Shown in pieces: positions 55,045 through 63,493 of a stretch of 64,000 nt of DNA; the first letter of the stretch is position 1; the number at the start of each line of letters is the position of its first letter. Made by a program: the position numbers and the translations under genes. The notes under the pieces are model-generated. The model made no database searches and was not told the DNA's origin. It was given only the letters and a program-made list of their open reading frames with translations. The DNA is taken from NCBI GenBank assembly GCA_902543375.1, contig CACBYE010000001.1:1-64000 (forward strand). Direction: 5' to 3'. This DNA comes from an uncultured Pelagibacteraceae bacterium. GTDB taxonomy: Bacteria; Pseudomonadota; Alphaproteobacteria; Pelagibacterales; Pelagibacteraceae.

Positions 55045-56817
55045 AGAAGATTGTTTTTTCATATCCTCTTTTTTAATGCCAGCAACTCTCACTGGTTTTT
55101 TCATGGCGTCTCTTCTAAATGGTTCTCCTAGTTCTTGATTTAAAATTACTTCAATAAAAGTAGTAATTCCTTTTTTTTGATCCTCACAAGATTGCTTTAT
55201 AGCTGCAGTGGTTTCATTCATTGTCTTTACTGTTACACCTTTTAACCCACATGCATCTGCTACTTTCGCATAACTTAATTCTGGATCTAGTTCAGTTCCG
55301 ATGAAGTTATTATCAAACCATAGCGTGGTATTTCTTTTCTCTGCTCCCCATTGGTAATTCCTAAAAATAACCATGGTAATTGCAGGCCATTCTTCTCTAG
55401 CACAAGAGCTCATCTCATTCATACTAATTCCAAAAGCACCGTCTCCTGCAAAACCTATAACTGGTGTATCAGGGCAGCCAATTTTAGCACCTAAGATTGA
55501 GGGAAAACCATAACCACAAGGTCCAAATAAACCGGGAGCTAAGTATTTTCTTGGTTTCTCAAAAGTAGGGTAAGCATTTCCAATCGCACAATTATTTCCA
55601 ATATCACTTGAGATTATTACATCCTCTGGCATTCCAGATTGTATAGCTCTCCATGCTTGTCGTGGAGACATTCTATCTTTATCTCTCTCTCTAGCCTCTT
55701 TATTCCAAACAGTCCCTTCATCATCCTCTTCATGATCTAAACTTGATAATTTTTGTAACCAAGCAGATTTTGTTTGATGAATTAAATCTTTTCTTTTTTG
55801 TCTATCTGTATCTCCCGCATTCGAAGTTAGTTTATCAAAAATTTGTTGAGCAACTAATTTTGCATCTCCACTTATTCCTACAGAAACTTTCTTAGTTAAA
55901 CCAATTCTATCTGGATTAATATCAACCTGAATTATATTTGCATTTTTAGGCCAGTAATCTATCCCATAACCTGGTAAAGTCGAAAAGGGATTTAATCTAG
56001 TTCCTAAAGCTAAAACTACATCTGCTTTGGAAATTAACTCCATTGCAGCTTTTGATCCGTTATATCCTAAAGGTCCAACTGCTAAAGGATGACTACCTGG
56101 AAAACTATCATTGTGCTGGTAGCCAGAACAAACAGGTGAGTCTAGTTTCTCAGCAAGTTTTTTTGTCTCATCAATAGCACCACCTATAACAACACCTGCT
56201 CCTGACAAAATAACTGGAAATTTTGCTTTTGATAAAAGATCAGCAGCTTTCGAAATCGCATCCACACCTCCGCCTTGTCTTTCTAATCTTACAATTGGTG
56301 GAAGCTCAATATCAATAACTTGGGTCCAATAGTCTCTAGGAACATTTATTTGAGCTGGTGCAGATCCTCTAATGGCTTTTTCTATAACCCTGTTTAAAAC
56401 CTCAGCCATTCTTGAAGGGTCTCTGACCTCCTCTTGATAACAAACCATATCTTTGAATAAATTCATTTGTTCAACTTCTTGGAAACCACCTTGTCCCATA
56501 GTTTTGTTTGCAGCCTGAGGTGTAACTAGTAATAAAGGTGTGTGATTCCAGTAAGCTGTTTTAATTGGTGTAACTAAACCAGTAATACCAGGTCCATTTT
56601 GTGCAATGACCATAGACATCTTTCCAGTAGATCTTGTATAACCATCCGCGATTAATCCGCCATTAGTTTCATGAGCGACGTCCCAAAAGGTTATGCCTGC
56701 ATCAGGAAAAATATCTGAGATTGGCATAAACGCTGATCCAATAATTCCAAAAGCATGTTCTATGCCATGCATTTGTAAAACTTTTACAAAAGCTTCTTCT
56801 GTTGTCATTTTAGTCAT
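55033..56817 (-). CDS. xsc: Sulfoacetaldehyde acetyltransferase
   Basis: This 594-aa thiamine-diphosphate enzyme has an N-terminal pyrimidine-binding domain (WDVAHETNGGLIADGYTRSTG with the activating Glu near 50), a central domain and the TPP motif GFAGDGAFGISMNEM (about 455-469). The long C-terminal segment (NQELGEPFRRDAMKKP) is characteristic of Xsc rather than acetolactate synthase. Reaction: sulfoacetaldehyde + phosphate to acetyl phosphate + sulfite, the key step in taurine or isethionate use. It is divergent from suyA; sulfite-handling genes follow. Confidence 0.9.
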   Translation of the reverse strand: MTKMTTEEAFVKVLQMHGIEHAFGIIGSAFMPISDIFPDAGITFWDVAHETNGGLIADGYTRSTGKMSMVIAQNGPGITGLVTPIKTAYWNHTPLLLVTPQAANKTMGQGGFQEVEQMNLFKDMVCYQEEVRDPSRMAEVLNRVIEKAIRGSAPAQINVPRDYWTQVIDIELPPIVRLERQGGGVDAISKAADLLSKAKFPVILSGAGVVIGGAIDETKKLAEKLDSPVCSGYQHNDSFPGSHPLAVGPLGYNGSKAAMELISKADVVLALGTRLNPFSTLPGYGIDYWPKNANIIQVDINPDRIGLTKKVSVGISGDAKLVAQQIFDKLTSNAGDTDRQKRKDLIHQTKSAWLQKLSSLDHEEDDEGTVWNKEARERDKDRMSPRQAWRAIQSGMPEDVIISSDIGNNCAIGNAYPTFEKPRKYLAPGLFGPCGYGFPSILGAKIGCPDTPVIGFAGDGAFGISMNEMSSCAREEWPAITMVIFRNYQWGAEKRNTTLWFDNNFIGTELDPELSYAKVADACGLKGVTVKTMNETTAAIKQSCEDQKKGITTFIEVILNQELGEPFRRDAMKKPVRVAGIKKEDMKKQSSLTS

Positions 56818-56865
56818 TGTTAATCTTTCTTTATCAGCGTCTTTAATAATATATATAAAATTTAA

Positions 56866-56893
56866 TTGTTAATTTTTGCGATTAATATATAAG
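56866..56893 (+). promoter_or_regulatory. Candidate promoter for suyAB-suyZ
   Basis: TTGTTA (866-871), a 16-base spacer and TATAAG (888-893) lie 36 bases before the suyA ATG. The 111-bp gap also must hold the xsc promoter on the other strand, for which only AT-rich, weak matches (TATATT/TATTAT near 56850) are visible. No operator-like palindrome is obvious. Confidence 0.35.
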
Positions 56894-56928
56894 ATTTTAG
56901 AAATTTCAAATAAACAATTCGACACGAT

Positions 56929-57213
56929 ATGGCTACTGAAATTATAATCCACGACCAAAAAGACAATGTTGGTGTTGTGGTAATCGAAAAAATTACCCCA
57001 AAACAAGAGTGTACCTGCTGGATTATGGAGAATGATAGCTCAACAAATATTCAATCAAAGGATGAAATTCCTCTAGGACATAAAATAGCTATGAATGATC
57101 TAAATGAGGGTGATACGATTCTTAAATATGGACATGACATCGGCAAAGTGGTCAAACCAATCAAAAAAGGTGAACACGTTCATGTTCATAATGTGAAAAC
57201 AAAAAAGTGGTAA
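56929..57213 (+). CDS. suyA: (R)-3-sulfolactate sulfo-lyase, small subunit (UxaA N-domain/SAF)
   Basis: This 94-aa SAF-domain protein includes DNVGVVVIEKI, IPLGHKIAMNDLNEGD (about 47-62) and YGHDIGKVVKPIKKGEHVHVHNVK (given by ends), as in altronate/sulfolactate lyase small subunits. The wording of the segments and the pairing with SuyB fit SuyA better than UxaA. With SuyB it splits 3-sulfolactate to pyruvate and sulfite. It ends just before the suyB start. Confidence 0.85.
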   Translation: MATEIIIHDQKDNVGVVVIEKITPKQECTCWIMENDSSTNIQSKDEIPLGHKIAMNDLNEGDTILKYGHDIGKVVKPIKKGEHVHVHNVKTKKW

Positions 57214-57216
57214 TTG

Positions 57217-58383
57217 ATGGAAATTCCAAAAAGTTTTTTAGGCTATAAAAGAGAAAACGGGAGAGCTGGAACAAGAAATCATGTAATCATACTCCCTGTT
57301 GATGATATTTCAAATGCATGTGCAGAAGCAGTTTCAAATAATATAAAAGGTACAATCGCTCTACCTCATTCCTATGGACGACTTCAATTTGGAGCAGATT
57401 TAGAGTTACATTTTAGAACGATGATTGGAACTGGAAGTAACCCAAATGTTGCAGCAGTAATTGTGATTGGCATAGAGCCAAAGTGGACAAAAAAGATTGT
57501 TGATGGAATTGCTAAAACTGGAAAACCAGTTGAAGGTTTTCATATTGAACGAACTGGAGATATTGGAACAGTCATGAAAGCTTCAAAGAAAGCTCAAGAA
57601 TTTGTGATGTGGGCCTCTGAAAAACAAAGAGAAGAATGTCCAATAAGTGATTTATGGATTTCAGTTAAGTGTGGTGAGTCTGATACTACATCAGGTTTAG
57701 CATCCAATCCAACAGTTGGAAATTTAATGGACAAGTTGGAACCATTGGGTGTCCACTTATGTTTTGGTGAGACATCAGAGCTTACTGGAGCTGAAAAAGT
57801 TTGCGCAACAAGAGGAGCTACAAAAGAAGCATCAGATAAATTTATGAAAACCTGGAGTGCATATAATGATTTTATTTTGAAAGAGGCAACAGATGATCTT
57901 TCTGAAAGTCAACCAACAGCAGGTAACATTGCTGGAGGTTTAACAACTATTGAGGAAAAAGCTTTTGGAAACTTTCAAAAAATTGGAAATTGTAAATTTG
58001 TAGATGTCCTTGAACCAGCAGAAGAGCCTAGAAAAGGTAAAGGATTATATTTTATGGATACTTCTTCTGCAGCGGCTGAGTGTGTAACACTACAAGCTGC
58101 AGCGGGGTTTAACATTCATTTATTTCCAACTGGTCAAGGCAATATTGTGGGAAACCCAATAGAACCTGTTGTTAAGTTGACAGCAAATCCATTAACTGCA
58201 AAAAGTATGAGTGAACATGTAGATTGTGATGTTTCAAAAATTCTTTCAAGAGAAATGAATTTATCAGAGGCAGGAGATAAACTTATTGAAACAACTTTAA
58301 GAGTTGCTAATGGAAGATTAACCTGTGCTGAAGCTTTAGGTCATAAAGAGTTTGTTATGACCAAACTTTATAGAAGCGCATAA
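57217..58383 (+). CDS. suyB: (R)-3-sulfolactate sulfo-lyase, large subunit (UxaA C-domain)
   Basis: This 388-aa Fe-dependent lyase subunit has [20 protein letters not shown] at the N-terminus, [29 protein letters not shown] (about 150-166), [17 protein letters not shown] and [18 protein letters not shown]. Conserved Cys residues probably hold an Fe-S or metal site. Similarity to SuyB of sulfolactate degraders is recognisable by memory; altronate dehydratase is the main alternative. The open frame also begins at a TTG one codon upstream; ATG at 57217 is preferred. It is coupled to suyA. Confidence 0.85.
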   Translation: MEIPKSFLGYKRENGRAGTRNHVIILPVDDISNACAEAVSNNIKGTIALPHSYGRLQFGADLELHFRTMIGTGSNPNVAAVIVIGIEPKWTKKIVDGIAKTGKPVEGFHIERTGDIGTVMKASKKAQEFVMWASEKQREECPISDLWISVKCGESDTTSGLASNPTVGNLMDKLEPLGVHLCFGETSELTGAEKVCATRGATKEASDKFMKTWSAYNDFILKEATDDLSESQPTAGNIAGGLTTIEEKAFGNFQKIGNCKFVDVLEPAEEPRKGKGLYFMDTSSAAAECVTLQAAAGFNIHLFPTGQGNIVGNPIEPVVKLTANPLTAKSMSEHVDCDVSKILSREMNLSEAGDKLIETTLRVANGRLTCAEALGHKEFVMTKLYRSA

Positions 58384-58397
58384 TTATTTTATTTAAG

Positions 58398-59471
58398 ATG
58401 ATAAACAAAAAATACTTGGTGGTAGTACCAGGTATAATTCTTGCATTTGTTCTTTATTCTCTTTCCCAAGGATTTAATAATATAATTGGCATCGAACTTT
58501 TAGAATATAACAAAAGTCCAATATCTACAGCTATGATAGCAATTTTATTAGGAATATTTTTTGGTAATTTTTTTAAAATCCGAGATACCTTTCAGAAGGG
58601 CTTAGATTTTACAAGAGACTATTTATTAAAACTTGGAATTATTTGTTTAGGTATCCAATTAAAGCCTTTTGAGTTTTTAGATTTTGGAAAAATTGCTATT
58701 CCATTAATATTAATTTGTATAATAAGTGTCTTAGTAGTTATTAAATTATTAATAAAAAAACTCAAAATACCTACCAGAATGGCTTACCTGATATCAATAG
58801 GTAGCACTGTTTGTGGAACCACTGCAATAATGGCTACAGCACCAGTAATAAGAGCTAATAAAAGTGAGGTGTCTTATGCGATTGCTAATATTACTTTATT
58901 TGGGATATTCTCTATGCTGTTATACCCATACTTTGCAAATTTTTATTTTCAGGGTAACTCTCTATTTGCAGGTCTATTTTTAGGTACTGCTATACACGAA
59001 ACTTCTCAGGTGGCTGCAGCTGGTCTTATTTATGATCAACAATTTAATAGTCCTGAAACATTAAACATAGCAACTGTAACTAAGCTTATAAGAAATACGT
59101 CGCTAATAGTAATGATTCCACTTTTTGCTTTGCTTTATAATAGAGGTCAGGCAAATGAGAAAAATTATTCTATTTTAAATATATTTCCTTATTTTGTATT
59201 AGGTTTTGTTGGGATGATAATTGTAAGGAATGTAGGTGATCAAATTTTCTTAATTGATAACACTAGTAATTGGAATGAAATGATAAATTTTATAAAAACA
59301 TGTTCTAAAATATTCTTAACTATGGCTATGGCAGCAATAGGCCTTTCAACAAATTTGAAGGATATCAAGAATATGGGGCATAAACCGTTTTTTGTCGGAT
59401 TTGTTTCAATGTTAACCGTGGGGATTGTTAGTATCCTTACAATTGAAGCATATATAAAATTGTTTACTTAG
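58398..59471 (+). CDS. suyZ: YeiH-family putative sulfate/sulfite exporter, SuyZ-like
   Basis: This 357-aa protein of the UPF0324/PF03601 family has about 10 membrane helices. It contains PISTAMIAILLGIFFGN, LLKLGIICLGIQLKPFEFL, SIGSTVCGTTAIMATAPVIRA (about 135-155) and GTAIHETSQVAAAGLIYD (about 196-213). A homologue (SuyZ) adjoins suyAB in sulfolactate- and cysteate-degrading bacteria, where it is proposed to export sulfate. Position 14 bp after suyB supports that role. Its stop overlaps the tauE stop by 8 bp. Confidence 0.82.
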   Translation: MINKKYLVVVPGIILAFVLYSLSQGFNNIIGIELLEYNKSPISTAMIAILLGIFFGNFFKIRDTFQKGLDFTRDYLLKLGIICLGIQLKPFEFLDFGKIAIPLILICIISVLVVIKLLIKKLKIPTRMAYLISIGSTVCGTTAIMATAPVIRANKSEVSYAIANITLFGIFSMLLYPYFANFYFQGNSLFAGLFLGTAIHETSQVAAAGLIYDQQFNSPETLNIATVTKLIRNTSLIVMIPLFALLYNRGQANEKNYSILNIFPYFVLGFVGMIIVRNVGDQIFLIDNTSNWNEMINFIKTCSKIFLTMAMAAIGLSTNLKDIKNMGHKPFFVGFVSMLTVGIVSILTIEAYIKLFT

Positions 59472-60558
59472 ATTGTTTTACCACTTTTTTAAAATATTTT
59501 TCTCTGAACTTTGAAATTGATCTTCTAATAAATGCGGCGGCAATCCCTAAAATAACAGCAAATAAAATTGAAAATAATCCATAAAAGAAAGGCATATCTT
59601 CTGAGAACTCTTTAATAAACTTAGAAAAAAAATTCATATCTGTTGACTTTACTGATTTTATTTCATTCTGAATATTTTCAGCAAAAAAAGTGTCATAAGC
59701 TATAACAATCCCAACGATTAGTAATAAAATCGCCAATAAAGCTTTCAATCCTGAACTGTCTATTTGCTCTCCAAGTTTTTGTCCTACTTGAACTCCTACT
59801 ATTGATCCCACAACTAGCATTAATACTAGCATTAAATCTATAGAGCCATAGTTAATCGAATGCAGAAATGTAACTATCACACTCACAAAAATTGTGACAA
59901 ACAAAGACGTTCCAGGAACTAATTTTGTTGGCATTTTGATAATATAAATCATAGCTGGTACTAATATAAAAGCACCACCGATACCCATAATTGCTGCTAT
60001 AAATCCAACAGCTAAACCAATAATTATAGGAGTAAATATACTTTCGTATAATTTAGATTTAGGAAATCTCATCCTAAAAGGAAGCCCATGTATCCAATAA
60101 TGAACATGTAATTTTTTTTTCTCTACAATATTTTTTTTGGCTTTGTCAATTTCCCCAAGACTTTCAACCAACATCAATGTTCCAATTATTGCAAGAATAT
60201 ACATGTAAGCTAGAGAAATTACTGTATCTATTTTTCCAATACCTTTAAAATAAGTAAATGTAAAAATACCTAAAGCTGTTCCTATGGATCCACCAATGAC
60301 AATAATCAAACCCATTTTGTAATCTAAAGTATTTTTTAGCCAATGAGTGGTAGATCCCGATACAGACGTTGCTAAAATATTATTTGCCTCATTAGCAACT
60401 GCGTATGCTGGTGGAACTCCCATAAAAATTAAAAAAGGAGTCATTAAAAACCCACCTCCCACTCCAAATAAGCCTGAAAGAACACCAACTATAGCGCTTA
60501 ACAAAAGTATTTCTACTGGATTAATAAAGACTTGGGCTATAGGTAAAAAAACTTCCAT
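59464..60558 (-). CDS. tauE: TauE/SafE family sulfite/anion exporter
   Basis: This 364-aa protein has about 8 helices in two repeats, each beginning with a family motif: GVLSGLFGVGGGFLMTPFLIFMGVP (about 25-49) and GFIAAIMGIGGAFILVPAMIYI (about 180-201). A hydrophilic insert (residues about 125-165) lies between the repeats. TauE/SafE proteins are proposed to export sulfite or sulfoacetate during sulfonate catabolism. It lies downstream of aprA in the same direction, with a small ORF in between, which fits sulfite efflux. Confidence 0.87.
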   Translation of the reverse strand: MEVFLPIAQVFINPVEILLLSAIVGVLSGLFGVGGGFLMTPFLIFMGVPPAYAVANEANNILATSVSGSTTHWLKNTLDYKMGLIIVIGGSIGTALGIFTFTYFKGIGKIDTVISLAYMYILAIIGTLMLVESLGEIDKAKKNIVEKKKLHVHYWIHGLPFRMRFPKSKLYESIFTPIIIGLAVGFIAAIMGIGGAFILVPAMIYIIKMPTKLVPGTSLFVTIFVSVIVTFLHSINYGSIDLMLVLMLVVGSIVGVQVGQKLGEQIDSSGLKALLAILLLIVGIVIAYDTFFAENIQNEIKSVKSTDMNFFSKFIKEFSEDMPFFYGLFSILFAVILGIAAAFIRRSISKFREKYFKKVVKQSK

Positions 60559-60585
60559 CTAATAATAAAAAAACTTAACTATTAA

Positions 60586-60720
60586 TTATTTAAAAGTTAT
60601 AAAAGTTCCTACTATTATAACACCCCAACAGGCAGCAATAGCAGAAAAAATTCCAGTTTTAATAAAAGTTGATTTTTTGCTAATTATCTTATTTAAAATT
60701 TTAAAATTTGAAAGATGCAT
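60586..60720 (-). CDS. Small membrane protein between aprA operon and tauE (44 aa), unknown
   Basis: The frame reads MHLSNFKILNKIISKKSTFI, KTGIFSAIAACWGVIIVGTF, ITFK. It has a basic N-terminus and one helix (about 22-41). It starts 43 bases after the 116-aa gene and ends 27 bases before tauE, all on the same strand. A TTGACA/TATTCA pair lies just upstream, placed for a near-leaderless transcript. No family is recognised. Confidence 0.55.
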   Translation of the reverse strand: MHLSNFKILNKIISKKSTFIKTGIFSAIAACWGVIIVGTFITFK

Positions 60721-60728
60721 TTAGACCT

Positions 60729-60756
60729 TGAATACACCTAGTAAAAAAATTGTCAA
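60729..60756 (-). promoter_or_regulatory. Candidate internal promoter for smORF-tauE
   Basis: On the minus strand a perfect -35 TTGACA (756-751) is followed after 16 bases by TATTCA (734-729), and the small ORF's ATG begins at 60720. The -10 is only 3-4/6. If active, it would give a transcript with about 0-3 bases of leader and let tauE be expressed separately from apr. Confidence 0.35.
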
Positions 60757-60763
60757 ATCTTAA

Positions 60764-61114
60764 TTAATAAATTGTTGCGCCAAAGATCTTGATCAAGTCA
60801 TCCTCTACACCAAGTACTAATCTTCCTAAAAATTCTCCAGGAATTTCCTTATTAGTTTGCTTAATCAATACCGTGATATGGTCACCTCTTCTTAGAGTTC
60901 CAAAAGGTTCGTAAGTTTCATTCAAATTAGTAATTATTTTATTGTTAGCCCATTGTTTTCCAAGTTCTACTTCATTGGCTCCAAACAACATCTGAGTAGA
61001 AAAATCCTTGGTAAAACCTCCATAATCCTTCATATTTGAGGCTCTGACTAGATTTTCCCAAAAAGGTTTAGCAATTGCAAAAATCTCTTCATCTGATTTT
61101 GCTAAAAGATCCAT
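60764..61114 (-). CDS. Conserved-looking protein of unknown function in apr operon (116 aa)
   Basis: This soluble 116-aa protein has no signal peptide or membrane helix. The N-terminal half is helical (KSDEEIFAIAKPFWENLVRA, DYGGFTKDFS) and the C-terminal half looks like beta strands (GDHITVLIKQT, GEFLGRLVLGVEDD, LIKIFGATIY). This helix-then-sheet pattern is similar to NTF2/SnoaL-like folds, but that is only a shape guess. It begins 17 bases after the aprA stop, so a role in APS reductase function, sulfite handling or assembly is inferred from position only. Confidence 0.65.
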   Translation of the reverse strand: MDLLAKSDEEIFAIAKPFWENLVRASNMKDYGGFTKDFSTQMLFGANEVELGKQWANNKIITNLNETYEPFGTLRRGDHITVLIKQTNKEIPGEFLGRLVLGVEDDLIKIFGATIY

Positions 61115-61131
61115 TAAACTGTTTTAGATTT

Positions 61132-62991
61132 TTATGACGCCTTCTTTTTCTCTTTTTCATCCACAATGTGATAAACTGGAACTTTCTCCATTGAAAATTT
61201 TCCAGTCTTAGGATCTCTTCTTGAAACAGTTAAACAATGCCAGTTTTCATCATCAAGTTTCATATGATCTCCTCTATAATAATAACCTGGCCAACGAGTT
61301 TCTTCTCTAAAAAGTGTATGTTCTGTAACACATTGAGAAGTAAGAGTTCTATGCTTTAACTCCCAAGCTCTCATCAATTGATGATAATCCTCTGCACCAA
61401 CATTTTCCAAATCTTCTTGAAGCCACACCAATAACTCTAAGGCTCTTTTAAGCATGTTGCCGTTCGTCATATAGTTTGCAGTTATTCCGCCAACATATTC
61501 ATCCATAATTTTTTGAAGTCTTTGTAAACCTTGTATAGGAGAAATATAACTTGGAGATACTGTTCCTCCAGTAATTTCATTTTGAGCTACAGTATAATTA
61601 TCAAGCGGTTTATAAACCTCTTTTTTAAAATTATCACACTGTTGGTCTGAAACTTTAATACCTGTAGCTTTTTGATCTTCAATATATTTTACTGCAGCTT
61701 TTGCAGCCAATCTTCCTTCTGTAAAAGATCCAGATGAAAATTTATGAGCACTTCCTCCAACAGTGTCTCCCGCACCAAACAGACCGTCTATAGTTAACAT
61801 TCTATTATAGCCCCAAAAATATTCTGGAGGAGAAAGATCTTCTGGTCCACTTACCCAAGCTCCGGAACAAGTTGCATGTGAACCCATTACATATGGTTCT
61901 GATGTAGTTAATTCTGGATTTGTATACTTAGGATCTATGTTTTGTGATGCCCAAACAACTGCTTGACCTACGGTCATTCCTAAAAAGTTTTCCCATCCCA
62001 CTGTTTCTAAATGTGGATCTTGAAAAGCCTCTGTTGTAACCATTTGAATTGGACCGTTACCTGATGCAACTTCTTGGATAAATGCATGATTTCTTAAACA
62101 TGTTGGGGTTGGATGATGATCAATATATTCTCCAACCAATTCTTTAGTTTGATCATACCATTTCTTCTCGTAATTCTCTCCATTAGCATTTTGTGTATAA
62201 GTTTTTAAATGTAAAAAATATGCTCCAACCGGTCCGTATCCATCTTTAAATCTACACAAAACAATTCTATTTTCCATTTGGGTCATTTTAGCACCTGCAG
62301 CAATAGGTAATGCATAAGCTGAACCGTTGCTCCAAGGAGCATACCAAGTTCTTCCCATTCCCTCTCCAACTGCTCTTGGTTTAAAAATATGAGATGCTCC
62401 TCCTGCAGCGACTATAACTGTCTTTGATCTAAACACATGAAAATCTCCTGTTCTCATATTAAATCCAACAGCTCCACCAATTCTATTTTCTTGAGACTCA
62501 TCCATTAATAAATGAGTAACAATTATTCTATTATAAATTTTATCTGCTGACTTTTTTGCGGCCTCTGCAACGATAGGTTTGTAGCTTTCTCCGTGTATCA
62601 TAATTTGCCACTTACCTTCTCTTAGATACCTTCCAGTTTTTTCATTTTTCATCATTGGAAGACCCCATTCGTCAAACATGTGAACAGTTGAGTCTACGTG
62701 TCTTGCCATGTCATATCCTAAATCTTCTCGGACCAATCCCATTAGATCATTTCGTGCATATCTTACATGATCCTCAGGTTGATTTTCGTTCCATTGCATG
62801 CCCATATAGCAGTTGATCGCGTAAAGACCTTGTGCAACTGCTCCGCTACGGTCAATATTTGCTTTTTCTACACAAATTATTTTTAAGTCTCTTCCCCAAT
62901 GCCTTGCTTCAAAAGTGGCACCAGTTCCAGCCATTCCACCACCAACAACTAATACATCACACTCTTCATAATGTGTTTTGTGTTTAGCCAT
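61132..62991 (-). CDS. aprA: Adenylylsulfate (APS) reductase, alpha subunit
   Basis: This 619-aa flavoprotein has an FAD-binding motif VLVVGGGMAGTGA (about 14-26), VEKANIDRSGAVAQGLYAIN (about 41-60), RTWYAPWSNGSAYALP and the second FAD segment GLFGAGDTVGGSAHKFSSGS (about 405-424). These match AprA of dissimilatory sulfur metabolism. In sulfite oxidisers the enzyme forms APS from sulfite and AMP. Here, with xsc/suy and no dsr genes in view, the oxidative direction is inferred. It is directly joined to aprB (one-base overlap). Confidence 0.93.
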   Translation of the reverse strand: MAKHKTHYEECDVLVVGGGMAGTGATFEARHWGRDLKIICVEKANIDRSGAVAQGLYAINCYMGMQWNENQPEDHVRYARNDLMGLVREDLGYDMARHVDSTVHMFDEWGLPMMKNEKTGRYLREGKWQIMIHGESYKPIVAEAAKKSADKIYNRIIVTHLLMDESQENRIGGAVGFNMRTGDFHVFRSKTVIVAAGGASHIFKPRAVGEGMGRTWYAPWSNGSAYALPIAAGAKMTQMENRIVLCRFKDGYGPVGAYFLHLKTYTQNANGENYEKKWYDQTKELVGEYIDHHPTPTCLRNHAFIQEVASGNGPIQMVTTEAFQDPHLETVGWENFLGMTVGQAVVWASQNIDPKYTNPELTTSEPYVMGSHATCSGAWVSGPEDLSPPEYFWGYNRMLTIDGLFGAGDTVGGSAHKFSSGSFTEGRLAAKAAVKYIEDQKATGIKVSDQQCDNFKKEVYKPLDNYTVAQNEITGGTVSPSYISPIQGLQRLQKIMDEYVGGITANYMTNGNMLKRALELLVWLQEDLENVGAEDYHQLMRAWELKHRTLTSQCVTEHTLFREETRWPGYYYRGDHMKLDDENWHCLTVSRRDPKTGKFSMEKVPVYHIVDEKEKKKAS

Positions 62992-63461
62992 TAATAGTAA
63001 ACTCCCTTTTTAAAGGACTCTTTTGGAACAGTTGGTAGTTCTTGATCTGTATTTAATCCCTCTGGTTCGGAATAAAGTCTTTGAGAATTTATCTCACCTT
63101 GATTAGGTTTATCACCTTCAGCAAGTTTCGGAATAAACTTACCCCATGGCTTAGTTGTTATTGGAGAAACAAAATTTTTTTCTGTTCCATTTCTAAATTT
63201 TATTTTCCATGAAATTGTACCCTTTTCTTCTTCTCTTCTTACTCTTACGCTGTGTCCCATAGGAGCAAAATCAGCATAACCACGTACATCTATTGCATGA
63301 TTAGGACAAGCCTTAACACACGAATAACATTCCCAACAAAAATTTGGTTCTATATTTTTTGCACGTCTAATATTTTCATCAATGTGCATAATATCCGAAG
63401 GACAAATATCTACGCAATGACCGCAACCATCACATCTTGTCATATAAACAAAAGTTGACAT
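62991..63461 (-). CDS. aprB: Adenylylsulfate (APS) reductase, beta subunit
   Basis: This 156-aa ferredoxin-type subunit has two 4Fe-4S motifs, with Cys10, 13, 16, 20 (CDGCGHCVDICPSD) and Cys42, 45, 48, 52 (CWECYSCVKACPNH). A beta-rich tail wraps AprA in known structures and is visible as KEGTISWKIKFRNG-like sequence after residue 75. It moves electrons between AprA and a membrane partner. Its start is 32 bp after the aprM stop. Confidence 0.94.
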   Translation of the reverse strand: MSTFVYMTRCDGCGHCVDICPSDIMHIDENIRRAKNIEPNFCWECYSCVKACPNHAIDVRGYADFAPMGHSVRVRREEEKGTISWKIKFRNGTEKNFVSPITTKPWGKFIPKLAEGDKPNQGEINSQRLYSEPEGLNTDQELPTVPKESFKKGVYY

Positions 63462-63493
63462 AATTTTATTTTCTCCTATTTTTTTTTATCATA

